A DNA stretch of 64,000 nt from Streptosporangium canum (lineage in GTDB: Bacteria > Actinomycetota > Actinomycetes > Streptosporangiales > Streptosporangiaceae): assembly GCF_900113865.1 (NCBI RefSeq), contig NZ_FOQY01000010.1, positions 147,555 to 211,554 of the forward strand, written 5' to 3'. Both the position numbers and the translations under genes were made by a program. The notes beneath the pieces were generated by a model, which saw only the letters and a list, made by a program, of their open reading frames with translations, did not search any database and was not told where the DNA came from. This document shows positions 1 through 8,085 of this stretch, piece by piece. Every line of letters begins with the position of its first letter. The first letter of the stretch is position 1.

Positions 1-309
1 CCGCTGATCAGCAGCCTGGTCAACTTCGGTGCGATGAGCGCCTTCCTCGCGCTGCACATCTCGGTGGTCGTCCACTACGTCATACGGAACGGCAGCCGCG
101 ACTGGTGGCGGCACCTGATCGCCCCCGTGATCGGCTTCGCGATCCTGATCTACGTGGTGATCAACGCCAACATCGCGGCCCAGGTCCTGGGGCTCATCTG
201 GCTCGGCATCGGCGTGCTCGTGCTCGCCACCTTCTACGCCTACGGCCGCCGCCCCCTGCTGGCCGCCCTGGGCGGCGAGACCTCGGAGAAGTCCCCCCGT
301 TCCCGGTAG
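1..309 (+). CDS. APC-family amino acid permease, C-terminal part (5' end outside the window)
   Basis: The frame is open from the first base and ends with TAG at 307-309, so only the last 102 residues are present. They begin PLISSLVNFGAMSAFLALH and form two or three hydrophobic helices followed by a short basic tail, as expected for the last helices of an amino acid/polyamine/organocation permease in the inner membrane. The phrase LVNFGAM.AFL followed by a helix is typical of this superfamily. An amidohydrolase (acetamidase/formamidase) lies downstream on the same strand, so uptake of an amide or amino-acid-like nitrogen source is a reasonable guess. Substrate cannot be assigned. Confidence 0.75.
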   Translation, partial: PLISSLVNFGAMSAFLALHISVVVHYVIRNGSRDWWRHLIAPVIGFAILIYVVINANIAAQVLGLIWLGIGVLVLATFYAYGRRPLLAALGGETSEKSPRSR

Positions 310-385
310 CGACCGCGTCCCGGCGACGCCGGGGACATGCCGCACACCCCCGCCCCATCCATTCGATCACGCGAGGACAGAGCAC

Positions 386-475
386 ATGTTCGAAATCTTC
401 CTTGAGGTGGAGGAGGGCTTCACCTCGGCCCTCCTCAACTCGGTGACGGGCCTCAGCCGGGCGGGTGTGCGGTGA
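386..475 (+). CDS. 29-residue small protein translationally coupled to the formamidase gene
   Basis: An ATG at 386 is preceded by GAGGA with about 8 bases of spacing and opens a 29-codon frame (begins MFEIFLEVEEGFTSALL, ends in GVR). Its TGA at 473-475 overlaps the GTG start of the next gene as GTGA. The peptide starts acidic/hydrophobic and could form an amphipathic helix. The visible ribosome site and exact coupling argue for translation. It lacks Cys and any motif I recognise. It could be a real microprotein or an upstream ORF that only couples translation to the amidase. Confidence 0.5.
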   Translation: MFEIFLEVEEGFTSALLNSVTGLSRAGVR

Positions 476-1482
476 ACGTCGTCTCCTACAGGCCGGCTCC
501 CGAGGAGCTGAGCTACACCTTCGGCGGGCGCCCCGCCATCGGCAGGATCAGGCCCGGCACGATCGTCGAGATGTACACCGAGGACTGCTTCGGCGGCCGG
601 GTGCGCTCGGTCGAGGACCTGCCGTCGAGCGTCTGCGACTTCCCCTACCTGAACCCGGTCACCGGTCCCTTCCACGTCGAGGGGGCCGAGCCCGGCGACA
701 CGCTCGCGCTGCACTTCGTCTCCATCGAGCCCGCCAGGGACTGGGCGGTGTCCGCCACGTTCCCGCACTTCGGCGCGTTGACCGGCACGCACGCCACCGC
801 CATGCTCACCCCTCCGCTGGAGGAGGTCGTGTGGCGCTACGACATCGACGTGGAGAAAGGCGTGGCCCGCTACCACGCCCGCAAGGGCGACTTCACGGTG
901 GAGCTCCCGCTGGACCCGATGCACGGCACGGTCGGCGTCGCGCCGGGCGCCTCCGAGGCCCGGATGACCATCACCCCGGACGCCCACGGCGGCAACATGG
1001 ACACCCCCGAGCTGCGCGCCGGGGTGACCGTCTACCTCGGGGTCAACGTCGAGGGCGGGCTGTTCGCGGTGGGGGACGGGCACGCCCGCCAGGGACACGG
1101 CGAGGTGTGCGGCACGGCCGTCGAGGCGGCGATGAACACCGTGGTCGCGGTGGAGCTGATCAAGGGGGTGAGCACCCCGTGGCCGCGCCTGGAGGACGAC
1201 GGCCATCTGATGTCGACCGGCTCGGCCCGCCCGCTGGAGGACGCCTTCCGGATCAGCCAGCACGACCTGGTCACCTGGGCCGCCGACCTCACCGGCCTGG
1301 ACGTCCTGGACGCCTACCAGCTGGTCAGCCAGATCGGCGAGGCGCCGGTCGGCAACGTCTGCGACACCAACTACACGATGCTCGCCAAGGTTCCCAAGTC
1401 CTACCTGGGCGTGTCCGGCGTCTACGAGTCGGCCCACGAGCGGCTGCGCGCCCTGGGCCGGCGGTATCTGGACCAGCGCTGA
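472..1482 (+). CDS. acetamidase/formamidase family protein
   Basis: A 336-residue cytosolic protein of the FmdA/AmdA family, which hydrolyses formamide, acetamide or related short amides to the acid plus ammonia. Recognisable segments are the N-terminal GTIVEMYTEDCFGG, the PVTGPFHVEGAEPGDTLALHF segment (GPFxVxGAxPGDxL family motif), the glycine-rich GGNMDTPELRAG and the VGDGHARQGHGEVCGTAVE block, which carries the conserved metal/active-site region of the family. Length is close to the family norm. The GTG start overlaps the stop of the small upstream ORF by 4 bp; no independent strong ribosome site is needed. With the upstream permease it probably serves nitrogen scavenging; the exact substrate is not visible. 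Confidence 0.88.
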   Translation: MNVVSYRPAPEELSYTFGGRPAIGRIRPGTIVEMYTEDCFGGRVRSVEDLPSSVCDFPYLNPVTGPFHVEGAEPGDTLALHFVSIEPARDWAVSATFPHFGALTGTHATAMLTPPLEEVVWRYDIDVEKGVARYHARKGDFTVELPLDPMHGTVGVAPGASEARMTITPDAHGGNMDTPELRAGVTVYLGVNVEGGLFAVGDGHARQGHGEVCGTAVEAAMNTVVAVELIKGVSTPWPRLEDDGHLMSTGSARPLEDAFRISQHDLVTWAADLTGLDVLDAYQLVSQIGEAPVGNVCDTNYTMLAKVPKSYLGVSGVYESAHERLRALGRRYLDQR

Positions 1483-1625
1483 CGCCGGCGCTCCCACGGC
1501 GGAGAACCGTCCCGCGTCGCCGTACCGCCGGGGTGCGACGGCGCGGGACTCCCCTGTCCGGCGGCGGTGAGGGCACCGCTCCGGCGGAGAGACCTCCGCC
1601 CGGACGGGAAGGCCGCCCTCGGGCG

Positions 1626-1673
1626 GCGACCGCGCCGTCCGGGCGGGCGCCCCCGCCCGGACGGCGCGGTCGC
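1626..1673. terminator. very strong bidirectional terminator hairpin
   Basis: Two perfectly complementary 22-base arms (1626-1647 and 1652-1673) are separated by a 4-base loop. It lies between the convergent formamidase (+) and oxidoreductase (-) genes, where it can stop transcription from both sides. There is no U-tract, as is usual for hairpin terminators in high-GC actinomycetes. Confidence 0.75.
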
Positions 1674-1692
1674 CTCTCAGGCGGAGGTCACC

Positions 1693-2622
1693 TCAGACGG
1701 GGAGGTCGCCGTCGGCATGCCGGGGATCAGGGGCCGGCGTGGCGGCGGCGACGATGTCCTCGCAGATCGCGTGGGTGGCCAGGGCGTCCTCCGCGCCGAC
1801 CGGGACGCCGGAGCGGACCGCGTCCAGGAACTCCAGGCAGACCTGCTCGATGCCGCGCTGGCGGGAGACCGGCGTCCAGTCGCCGCGCCGGGTCAGCGTC
1901 TCCGCCCCGGCGTAGTCGATCACCTCGGCGAGGTTGACCACCCGGCGCTTGACGTCCTCCCCCATGACCTCCACGGTCTCCTCGGCCGCCCCGCCCACCC
2001 GGTTCATGATCCCGAATGCGGTGAAGCCGTCGCCGGACAGCTCCAGCGTCACGTGCTCCAGCAGGCCGTCCCTGACCCTGGTCCGGATCCCGGTGTGCTC
2101 GACCTCCCCGGGCACCAGGAACCTGAGCGTGTCGACGACGTGGACGAAGTCGTCGAAGACCGCGGTCCGCGGATCCTCCGGCAGCCCCCTGCGGTTCTTC
2201 TGCATCACCACCAGGTGGCGCGGCAGATCCAGCAGGGCCGCGTAGGAGGGCGCCCGGCGGCGGTTGAAGCCGACGAGCAGCGACCGCTCCATCTCGCGTG
2301 CCAGCCGTACCAGACGCTCGGATTCGGCCAGGGTGTAGGCGATCGGCTTGTCCAGGTAGACGTGGACGCCCGCCCGGAGCAGCGGCTCGACGATCTTCAC
2401 GTGGGCGCTCGTCGCGGCGTGCACGAAGGCCGCCTCGATCCCGGCGTCGAGCACCTCGTCCACCGAGGTGAAGCGGCGCTCGATCCGGTGGGCGTCGCCC
2501 AGGCGGTCGAGCGTGGCGCGGTCGCGGGTGCACAGGTGGAGGTCGAGGCCGGGCAGCGCGGAGAGGACGGGCAGGTATGCCTTCTCCGCGATGTCCCCGA
2601 GGCCGATCATGGCGGTCTTCAT
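1693..2622 (-). CDS. Gfo/Idh/MocA family NAD(P)-dependent oxidoreductase
   Basis: A 309-residue oxidoreductase. The start MKTAMIGLGDIAEKAYLPVL gives the Rossmann GxGxxx nucleotide-binding turn right at the N terminus; the longer frame reading upstream to 2664 would run into the preceding gene and adds no conserved sequence. The second family motif, YLDKPIAYTLAE (the EKP-like motif whose Lys takes part in catalysis/cofactor binding), is at about residues 90-101. Such enzymes oxidise or reduce sugars, inositols or related polyols with NAD(P). It is 16 bp downstream of the epimerase gene on the same strand and probably cotranscribed. The substrate is unknown. Confidence 0.85.
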   Translation of the reverse strand: MKTAMIGLGDIAEKAYLPVLSALPGLDLHLCTRDRATLDRLGDAHRIERRFTSVDEVLDAGIEAAFVHAATSAHVKIVEPLLRAGVHVYLDKPIAYTLAESERLVRLAREMERSLLVGFNRRRAPSYAALLDLPRHLVVMQKNRRGLPEDPRTAVFDDFVHVVDTLRFLVPGEVEHTGIRTRVRDGLLEHVTLELSGDGFTAFGIMNRVGGAAEETVEVMGEDVKRRVVNLAEVIDYAGAETLTRRGDWTPVSRQRGIEQVCLEFLDAVRSGVPVGAEDALATHAICEDIVAAATPAPDPRHADGDLPV

Positions 2623-2638
2623 GTTCAGAGCGTACGGC

Positions 2639-3577
2639 TTACGCGGCCGCGGCCAGGCGGACACGCCACCACGCGAGCGTCGCGGCCAGCGCCTCGTCCA
2701 TCGAGGTCGGGGCCATGCCGAAGGTGGACCGGAAGTCGGTGGAGTCGATGACGAAGGGGCTGACGAACTGGTAGCGGACGTGCTCCAGCTCGCCGAGCAT
2801 GGGCGAGACGGTGCCCGCCGCGCGGATGAGCCAGTGCGGCATGACCTTGACCCCGGGGTCGGGGACGCCGGCGAGCGCGCACAGCCGCTCGGCGACCTCG
2901 CGGGCCGACATGGCGGGGGCGGTCGGGACGTGCCAGGCCCGGCCCCAGGACCGGTCGTCGGTGGCGGCCGTCACCAGGGCGCGGGCCACGTCGGGCACGT
3001 AGGTCCAGCTGTGCGGCTGGGCCGGGTCTCCGGCGAAACGGACGGGCTTGCCCGCCAGGAGGCGGGGGACGAACCGCTCCCCCAGATGTGACTGGTCGAG
3101 GCAGCCGGGGCCGAAGTAGTCCGACCCCCGCACCTCGGTCACCCGGATCCGCCCGGCCTCGTGCGCGGCCAGCGCGTCCTGCCACATCCGGACCCGCACC
3201 CCCGCCTTCTCGCTGGTCGGCCGGAGCGGGTCGCTCTCCCGCATCGGCCCGCCGGGGGGACCGTAGACGTAGAGGTTGCCGAGGATGACGTATCCGGCGC
3301 CGGTGGCTTCGGCGGACGCCAGCAGCGAGTCCGCGATCGGCGGCCAGTCCCGCATCCAACGGTGGTAGAGCGGGTTGACGCAGTTGTAGAGCGCGTCGGC
3401 GCCCCTGGCGAGGCGGATCAGCGCCGCGCTGTCGGAGGCGTCCGCCGCCGCCTTCTCGACGCCGCCGGGGCCGGAGCCGGACCGGCTGACGAGGACGACC
3501 TCGTGGCCCTGCCCGGCGAGGAGCGTGGCGACCTGCGAGCCGACCTGACCGGCTCCGACGATGACGTGCTTGCCCAT
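2639..3577 (-). CDS. NAD-dependent epimerase/dehydratase family protein (extended SDR)
   Basis: 312 residues beginning MGKHVIVGAGQVGSQVATLLAGQG, a GxGxxG Rossmann motif of the atypical/extended short-chain dehydrogenases. A YVYGP segment at about residue 103 corresponds to the active-site Tyr neighbourhood, but the usual YxxxK is not clean, so it may be a NAD(P)H-binding atypical SDR rather than a classic sugar epimerase. Start ATG at 3577 is preceded on its strand by a GAGAAGGA-type ribosome site. It heads a likely two-gene unit with the Gfo/Idh/MocA oxidoreductase, which begins 16 bp after it ends. No substrate is assigned. Confidence 0.82.
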   Translation of the reverse strand: MGKHVIVGAGQVGSQVATLLAGQGHEVVLVSRSGSGPGGVEKAAADASDSAALIRLARGADALYNCVNPLYHRWMRDWPPIADSLLASAEATGAGYVILGNLYVYGPPGGPMRESDPLRPTSEKAGVRVRMWQDALAAHEAGRIRVTEVRGSDYFGPGCLDQSHLGERFVPRLLAGKPVRFAGDPAQPHSWTYVPDVARALVTAATDDRSWGRAWHVPTAPAMSAREVAERLCALAGVPDPGVKVMPHWLIRAAGTVSPMLGELEHVRYQFVSPFVIDSTDFRSTFGMAPTSMDEALAATLAWWRVRLAAAA

Positions 3578-3628
3578 GGCCGTTCTCCTTCTCTCGTGGT
3601 TTCTCTCACTGGCCCCGGAACCGCGCTC

Positions 3629-3973
3629 TCACTGGTTCCAGAACAGCCGCAGCGCGGCGTTGACGACGTAGACGGCGGCGAAGACGAGACCCGGGGCGAG
3701 CCGGCCGGCCATGACCAGCGCCATGGCGCCGCCACCGAACCAGAGGACCTCCAGCAGGACCCGTGCTGCCCCGGTGAGCGGGATCGTGGCGTCGTTGGCC
3801 GCGCCGAAGACCGCCCACACGGCGATGAACAGGGCGGGTCCGCCGAGCCCGAGGAGCAGCTTCACCGGCAGGTTCTGGCCGACGACGAAACCCCAGTAGC
3901 CGACCGAGGCAAGAACGCCCAGCTCCAGCAGGAACATGACGAGGAGGTTGGTGTTCTTGGCGAGGGACAGCAT
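3629..3973 (-). CDS. YrdB/DUF2568-like small integral membrane protein
   Basis: 114 residues with four hydrophobic segments (about 8-30, 36-60, 66-86 and 90-112), matching the YrdB/DUF2568 type of four-helix membrane protein of unknown role. The start at 3973 has AAGGAG about 7 bases upstream, clearly better than the ATG at 4042, which would lie inside the regulatory palindromes. It is divergent from the TetR gene, with an array of TetR-like operator sites between them, so it is the likely regulatory target. The epimerase gene follows on the same strand after about 50 bp and may be coexpressed. Confidence 0.75.
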   Translation of the reverse strand: MLSLAKNTNLLVMFLLELGVLASVGYWGFVVGQNLPVKLLLGLGGPALFIAVWAVFGAANDATIPLTGAARVLLEVLWFGGGAMALVMAGRLAPGLVFAAVYVVNAALRLFWNQ

Positions 3974-4005
3974 CGAGGGCTCCTTGCAGAGTGGCGTTCC
4001 GTTCT

Positions 4006-4073
4006 GAGAGCAATGCTCTCTTGAAAGAGCGCAGCTCGTCAAGAGCAGTGCTCTTTTTTATTTTCAGTGCTCT
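4006..4073. promoter_or_regulatory. TetR-type operator array with consensus AGAGCANTGCTCT
   Basis: Two perfect 15-bp palindromes, GAGAGCAATGCTCTC (4006-4020, centre 4013) and AAGAGCAGTGCTCTT (4041-4055, centre 4048), sit between the divergent YrdB-like and TetR genes. A degenerate copy, AGAGCGCAGCTCG (centre 4032), lies between them, and a half-site, CAGTGCTCT (centre 4067), ends 3 bases before the TetR start. The centre spacings are 19, 16 and 19 bp. Overlap with the TetR start suggests autorepression as well as control of the divergent gene. Confidence 0.75.
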
Positions 4074-4076
4074 GAT

Positions 4077-4787
4077 ATGGTTCCGGGCATGAGTTCAAGC
4101 CGCACAGCACGGGAACGGGTCCGAGCCGAGCTGACCCGTGAGATCACCGACATCGCCCGCAGGCACCTGGCCACCGAGGGGGCGGGCGGCCTCTCCCTGC
4201 GCGCGGTCGCCCGCGAGATGGGAATGGTCTCCTCGGCGATCTACCGCTACTTCCCCTCCCGGGACGACCTGCTCACCGCTCTGATCATCGACGGCTACAA
4301 CGCCGTCGGCGAGGCCGTGGAGCACGCCGACGCCGCCTGCCCGCCCGAGGACCACACCGGCCGGTGGCTGGCCGTCTGCCACGCCGTACGGGACTGGGCG
4401 CTGGCCCATCCGCATGAGTACGCCCTGCTGTACGGCTCGCCCGTGCCCGGTTACCAGGCGCCGCAGGACACCGTCGCCGCGGCGGTCCGCGACACCATCG
4501 TCTACGGCCGGATCATCTCCGACGCCTACCGGGCCGGAGCCCTGAACCCCCCGGACGTCTGCCCGCCCGTGCCGGCCCCGTTCAGCGAGGACGCCGCACG
4601 CGTGCGCGCGATCATCCCCGATGTGCCCGACGACGTGATCGTCCGCAGCCTGATCGCCTGGACGGGCCTGTTCGGCTGGCTCAGCTTCGAGCTGTTCGGC
4701 CAGTTCAACAACACGGTCCTCGACACCGGCACGGCCTTCGACCACTCCATGCGCTGCCAGGCCGCCTTCCTCGGCCTGCCGGCCTGA
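4077..4787 (+). CDS. TetR/AcrR family transcriptional regulator
   Basis: 236 residues (232 if the in-frame ATG at 4089 is used, which gives the more typical start MSSSRTARERVRAEL). The N-terminal HTH is clear at about residues 25-70: LSLRAVAREMGMVSSAIYRYFPSR, the recognition-helix motif of the family. The rest is the helical ligand-binding and dimerisation domain, of the WHG-like type common in actinomycetes. Neither start has a ribosome site, so a leaderless transcript is likely. The gene is divergent from the YrdB-like membrane gene, with palindromic operators directly upstream. The ligand is unknown. Confidence 0.9.
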   Translation: MVPGMSSSRTARERVRAELTREITDIARRHLATEGAGGLSLRAVAREMGMVSSAIYRYFPSRDDLLTALIIDGYNAVGEAVEHADAACPPEDHTGRWLAVCHAVRDWALAHPHEYALLYGSPVPGYQAPQDTVAAAVRDTIVYGRIISDAYRAGALNPPDVCPPVPAPFSEDAARVRAIIPDVPDDVIVRSLIAWTGLFGWLSFELFGQFNNTVLDTGTAFDHSMRCQAAFLGLPA

Positions 4788-4839
4788 CCTTCCGGGAGCG
4801 ATCTCCAGCGCGAAGGGCGACATATGCCACAATCGCCCC

Positions 4840-5208
4840 ATGCTGAACATCGGGACGGTCGTGCTGGGTGCCGCCGACGTACGGCGGGCGGCCGACTTCT
4901 GGAGTCAGGCACTGCGCTACGTCCCCCGCGAGAGCGAGACGAAGGACGGCTGGATCGTGCTGGAGCCGGCCGGCGGCCCAGGCCTCGCGCTGGCGCTGGC
5001 GCTGGGCCTCAGCCAGACGCCCGTGCAGGAGCATCCGCGCGTCCACCTCGACCTCTACGCCGAAGACCAGGCCGGTGAGGTCGAGCGGCTGGTGTCCCTC
5101 GGCGCCGAACGGGTCGACTGGAACCTCTATCCGGACGACCCGGACTTCGTCGTCCTCGCCGACACCGAGGGCAACCGCTTCTGCGTCATCGACCTCAACC
5201 ACGGCTGA
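4840..5208 (+). CDS. VOC (glyoxalase/bleomycin-resistance/dioxygenase fold) family protein
   Basis: 122 residues with the paired beta-alpha-beta-beta-beta modules of the vicinal oxygen chelate fold: LNIGTVVLGAADVRRAADFW at the N terminus and VVLADTEGNRFCVIDL at the C terminus, the usual ending of actinomycete glyoxalase-like proteins. His53 (HPRVHLDLY) and Glu/Asp positions at the C terminus may serve as ligands, but the substrate is unknown. Start ATG at 4840 has a CACAAT-like -10 six bases upstream and no ribosome site, suggesting a leaderless transcript. It follows the TetR gene by 52 bp on the same strand. Confidence 0.82.
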   Translation: MLNIGTVVLGAADVRRAADFWSQALRYVPRESETKDGWIVLEPAGGPGLALALALGLSQTPVQEHPRVHLDLYAEDQAGEVERLVSLGAERVDWNLYPDDPDFVVLADTEGNRFCVIDLNHG

Positions 5209-5383
5209 GCCCCGCACCCCGGGTCCGCCGGAGACGGGAAGGTCGCCTCAAGATCAGGTAGGGCCGGAGTCAGGGTCACGACTTCGACAGGATCGGTAAC
5301 GATGCCGCTTTCGGCGTGATAAATGAGAGTTAGCGGGCTCTCGACGAGCCACACCCCCGCAGGCGAGAGGCGCTCCCGAGTTC

Positions 5384-7588
5384 ATGGCGGACAGTCCCAT
5401 TCACGGCGAAGGTGTAACGGTCCACAACCTCTTCAAGAAGAACTCCTTCGCACTGGACTACTACCAGCGGGAGTACACCTGGACCCGTGACGAGGTCCGC
5501 ACGCTGATCGACGATCTGAGCAACCGGTTCCTGAGCCAGTGGAACCCCCTGCACGAACGCGACGAGGTCAACGGCTATGCCCCCTACTTCCTCGGCCCCT
5601 ACGTCTACCACGAGAGCGACGGCCGCACCTTCCTCGTCGACGGCCAGCAGCGCGTCACCACGCTCCACCTCCTGCTGATCTACCTCCGGCAGCTGCTGAT
5701 CGATCAGGAGAAGTGGATCTACGCCGATGAGCTGGAGGGGCTCACCTACACAGCCCGGCACGGCAGGCGGAGCTTCAAGGTCGGCAGCTCCGAGGAACTG
5801 GCCCGCGCCCAGCTTCTCAACTCCCTGGTCACCGACTGGAACGATCTCAAGGATTTCACGCTGCTCGACGACGCCCATGTCTCGGTGCGAAATCTCCACG
5901 ATCGGAGCAGGGAGATCGACGGCGACTTCCCCGATGTGTTGCGCGGCGAGGCCCTGGTGCCCTTCGTCCGGTGGCTGCTCGACCGCGTGTGCCTGGTCGG
6001 CATCCAGGCCCTCGACCAGGAGAACGGACGCGAGATCTTCGTGTCCATGAACGACCGGGGACTCCGGCTGAGCCACGTCGACCTGCTGAAAGGCCACCTG
6101 TTCCGGCGGGTCAACCCGCAGACACGAGAGGAACTGAGCAGGTCGTGGGCCGACATGCTGGCCCGTCTCACCTCCGCGGAGACGGACTCTCCCGAGGCCG
6201 GCACGCCCAGTGCCTACGTCCGCTCCTTCCTCCTGGCGCAATACGCGCACTTCGACGAGACGTCAACCGACGCCGCCGAGATCGGGCGGGCCGTTCACGA
6301 GTGGATCCTGCGCAACGAGATCCAGCTGGGGATCGACCGGCCGGCCGGCGCGTGGGAATTCATCAGGAAGCTCACGGACGTGTCCGAGCGCTACCGCGTC
6401 CTACTCCGGGCCTGCGGGGAGTTCAGGCCCGAGCTCGCTGCCGTCTTCTTCAACGGCTACAACGGCCTCGACAACCAGTTCACTCTTCTGCTCTCCGTCG
6501 TCTCCCCCGAGGACACCGACCAGACCTTCGCCGAGAAGTGCTCGATGGCCGCGGCGTTCCTCGACCTCGTCTACGTACGGCGGTGCGTCAACAACCTGCC
6601 CGTGCAGCGCCGCGACCTTGACGAGATCATCCACCGGCTGATCCCGGTCCTGCGGATCTGCCGGACGGCCGAGGAGGTCGCCACCGTCCTCGGCCGGGAG
6701 GCCTCCCTACTGGAGCACGACTTCCGCGAGATCGCCTCCTTCGGCCTCCGGGCGAACAACCGCCGCCTGGTCCGCTACCTACTCTCGCGCATGACCGCTC
6801 ACGTCCAGCGCGCGTGCGAGGGGGGAGAGCATGAGTACGAGTTTCTCCGGGGCTCCCGCGACTACGAGATCGAGCACATCTGGGCCAACCGTTTCGAGCG
6901 GCACACCGATGCCGTCAGAACCCCTGCGGAGTTCGACCTCTGGCGCAACCGCCTCGGTGCCCTGCTGCTCCTGCCCAAGTCCGTCAACGCGAGCTTCCGG
7001 GACGACCCCTACGGGCAGAAGCTTGAGCACTACTACGCCGAGAACCGGCTCGCGGCCTCCCTGCACCCCAAGAGCCGCCTGCGCAACACCCCGTTCACCC
7101 ACTACCTCAGAGCCGCCGGCCTCGACCTGGCGTTCCGGCCCTGCCCGGAGTTCGGCGTCCAGGAGATCGAGCAGCGGCAGGGCCTCTACCGCCTCCTCTG
7201 CGAGGAGGTCTGGAGCCCGGCCAGGCTCGGCTTCCGGCTGCCGCAGATCACTGTCGTCGTCCCCGAGCCGGCCGCACCCCGGCGCCGTTCGCACTACGGC
7301 GTCGAGCTTCTCGACCTGATCAAGAACGGCCTGATGAAACCGGATACCAAGATCTTCCGGACGGTCAGAGGCGTGGTCCACTTCGCCACCGTCGAGGCGG
7401 ACGGAGCGATCAGGCTGGAGACGGGCCAGGCCTTCCACTCCCTGTCCGCCGCCGGAGCCGCAGTCGCCGGGACGAAGGCATGTGCGGGCTGGGACGTCTG
7501 GCGGATCGAACGCGACGGTGTCGCGGTCGCGCTGAAGCGGCTCCGCGACGAGGTCATCAACCGCGGCCTGTCGAACGCCGGATCGTGA
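5384..7588 (+). CDS. DUF262/DUF1524 (GmrSD-type) protein with C-terminal RAMA domain, candidate modification-dependent restriction enzyme
   Basis: 734 residues. The DUF262 N-domain has DYYQREYTW (25-33) and the nucleotide-binding signature DGQQRVTTL (86-94), then EIFVSMNDRGLRLS (217-230). A DUF1524/HNH-type nuclease region follows with YEIEHIWANRF (494-504; His498) and the GALLLLPKSVNAS segment (525-537). Residues about 637-721 form a RAMA module (SHYGVELLDLIKNGLM, dGxIRLETGQAFHSLSAAG, GWDVWRIE), a domain found in restriction-associated and modified-DNA-binding proteins. GmrSD enzymes of type IV restriction and SspE-like effectors share the DUF262 core and use NTP-dependent cleavage of modified DNA. 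No methylase or modification gene is beside it, so it acts alone or with distant partners. Function as defence is inference. Confidence 0.85.
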   Translation: MADSPIHGEGVTVHNLFKKNSFALDYYQREYTWTRDEVRTLIDDLSNRFLSQWNPLHERDEVNGYAPYFLGPYVYHESDGRTFLVDGQQRVTTLHLLLIYLRQLLIDQEKWIYADELEGLTYTARHGRRSFKVGSSEELARAQLLNSLVTDWNDLKDFTLLDDAHVSVRNLHDRSREIDGDFPDVLRGEALVPFVRWLLDRVCLVGIQALDQENGREIFVSMNDRGLRLSHVDLLKGHLFRRVNPQTREELSRSWADMLARLTSAETDSPEAGTPSAYVRSFLLAQYAHFDETSTDAAEIGRAVHEWILRNEIQLGIDRPAGAWEFIRKLTDVSERYRVLLRACGEFRPELAAVFFNGYNGLDNQFTLLLSVVSPEDTDQTFAEKCSMAAAFLDLVYVRRCVNNLPVQRRDLDEIIHRLIPVLRICRTAEEVATVLGREASLLEHDFREIASFGLRANNRRLVRYLLSRMTAHVQRACEGGEHEYEFLRGSRDYEIEHIWANRFERHTDAVRTPAEFDLWRNRLGALLLLPKSVNASFRDDPYGQKLEHYYAENRLAASLHPKSRLRNTPFTHYLRAAGLDLAFRPCPEFGVQEIEQRQGLYRLLCEEVWSPARLGFRLPQITVVVPEPAAPRRRSHYGVELLDLIKNGLMKPDTKIFRTVRGVVHFATVEADGAIRLETGQAFHSLSAAGAAVAGTKACAGWDVWRIERDGVAVALKRLRDEVINRGLSNAGS

Positions 7589-8085
7589 TGTTCAAATGAC
7601 CGACGAGGGAAGCGTAATCCTGGCAGCGCGATCACCAACGCCTGGACACGTCACTCTCTTTTTGGCACAGTCTCGTCTCCCTGACATCGGCTTCCCGGAC
7701 CCTTCACATCGGCTTCCCGGAGAATCAGTGCAGCGTTTACGGGGAGTTTCTACGGATCCGCTCGGAGACTCTGCACCGTCGTGCCCTGGAACTCGCCGAG
7801 CTGAACTCCGCACCCTGACCTGCCGGACCGCATGGCCTCGATGGAGAGCGACCCGGCGGCCGTACGGCGCAACCAGAACGTTCGGACAGAGGTGATCCCC
7901 CGATGGGGGTGGGATGGTTCTCCATCGGGGGATCGATCCGGCCGGGCTACGGGGGAAGGCTCCGGCCGGACATTGGTGGTGGGTGACCCTGCCTCTCACC
8001 CCTCCAAGGAGAAGGCAGGGCCACCCGGCTCCCTGGTCGTCGGCGCGCGATCGGCCAGGGAGCCGCGTCCGTCTCCCTGACCGGA
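7589..8085. other. 497-bp intergenic region with three consecutive hairpins
   Basis: No convincing gene is seen. A perfect 13-bp inverted repeat with a 15-base loop occupies 7894-7934 (arms GATCCCCCGATGG / CCATCGGGGGATC). A second has 14-base arms with one mismatch (7981-7994 and 8013-8026), and a third has perfect 10-base arms (8027-8036 and 8055-8064). The last two lie just past the 3' end of the minus-strand ATPase gene and can serve as its terminator. A short direct repeat, CATCGGCTTCCCGGA, occurs twice near 7684 and 7707. Confidence 0.6.

Noticed and set aside
7596-7895. 99-codon ORF after the restriction-like gene
   Set aside because: No ribosome site, poor third-position bias and no motif; it overlaps a hairpin.
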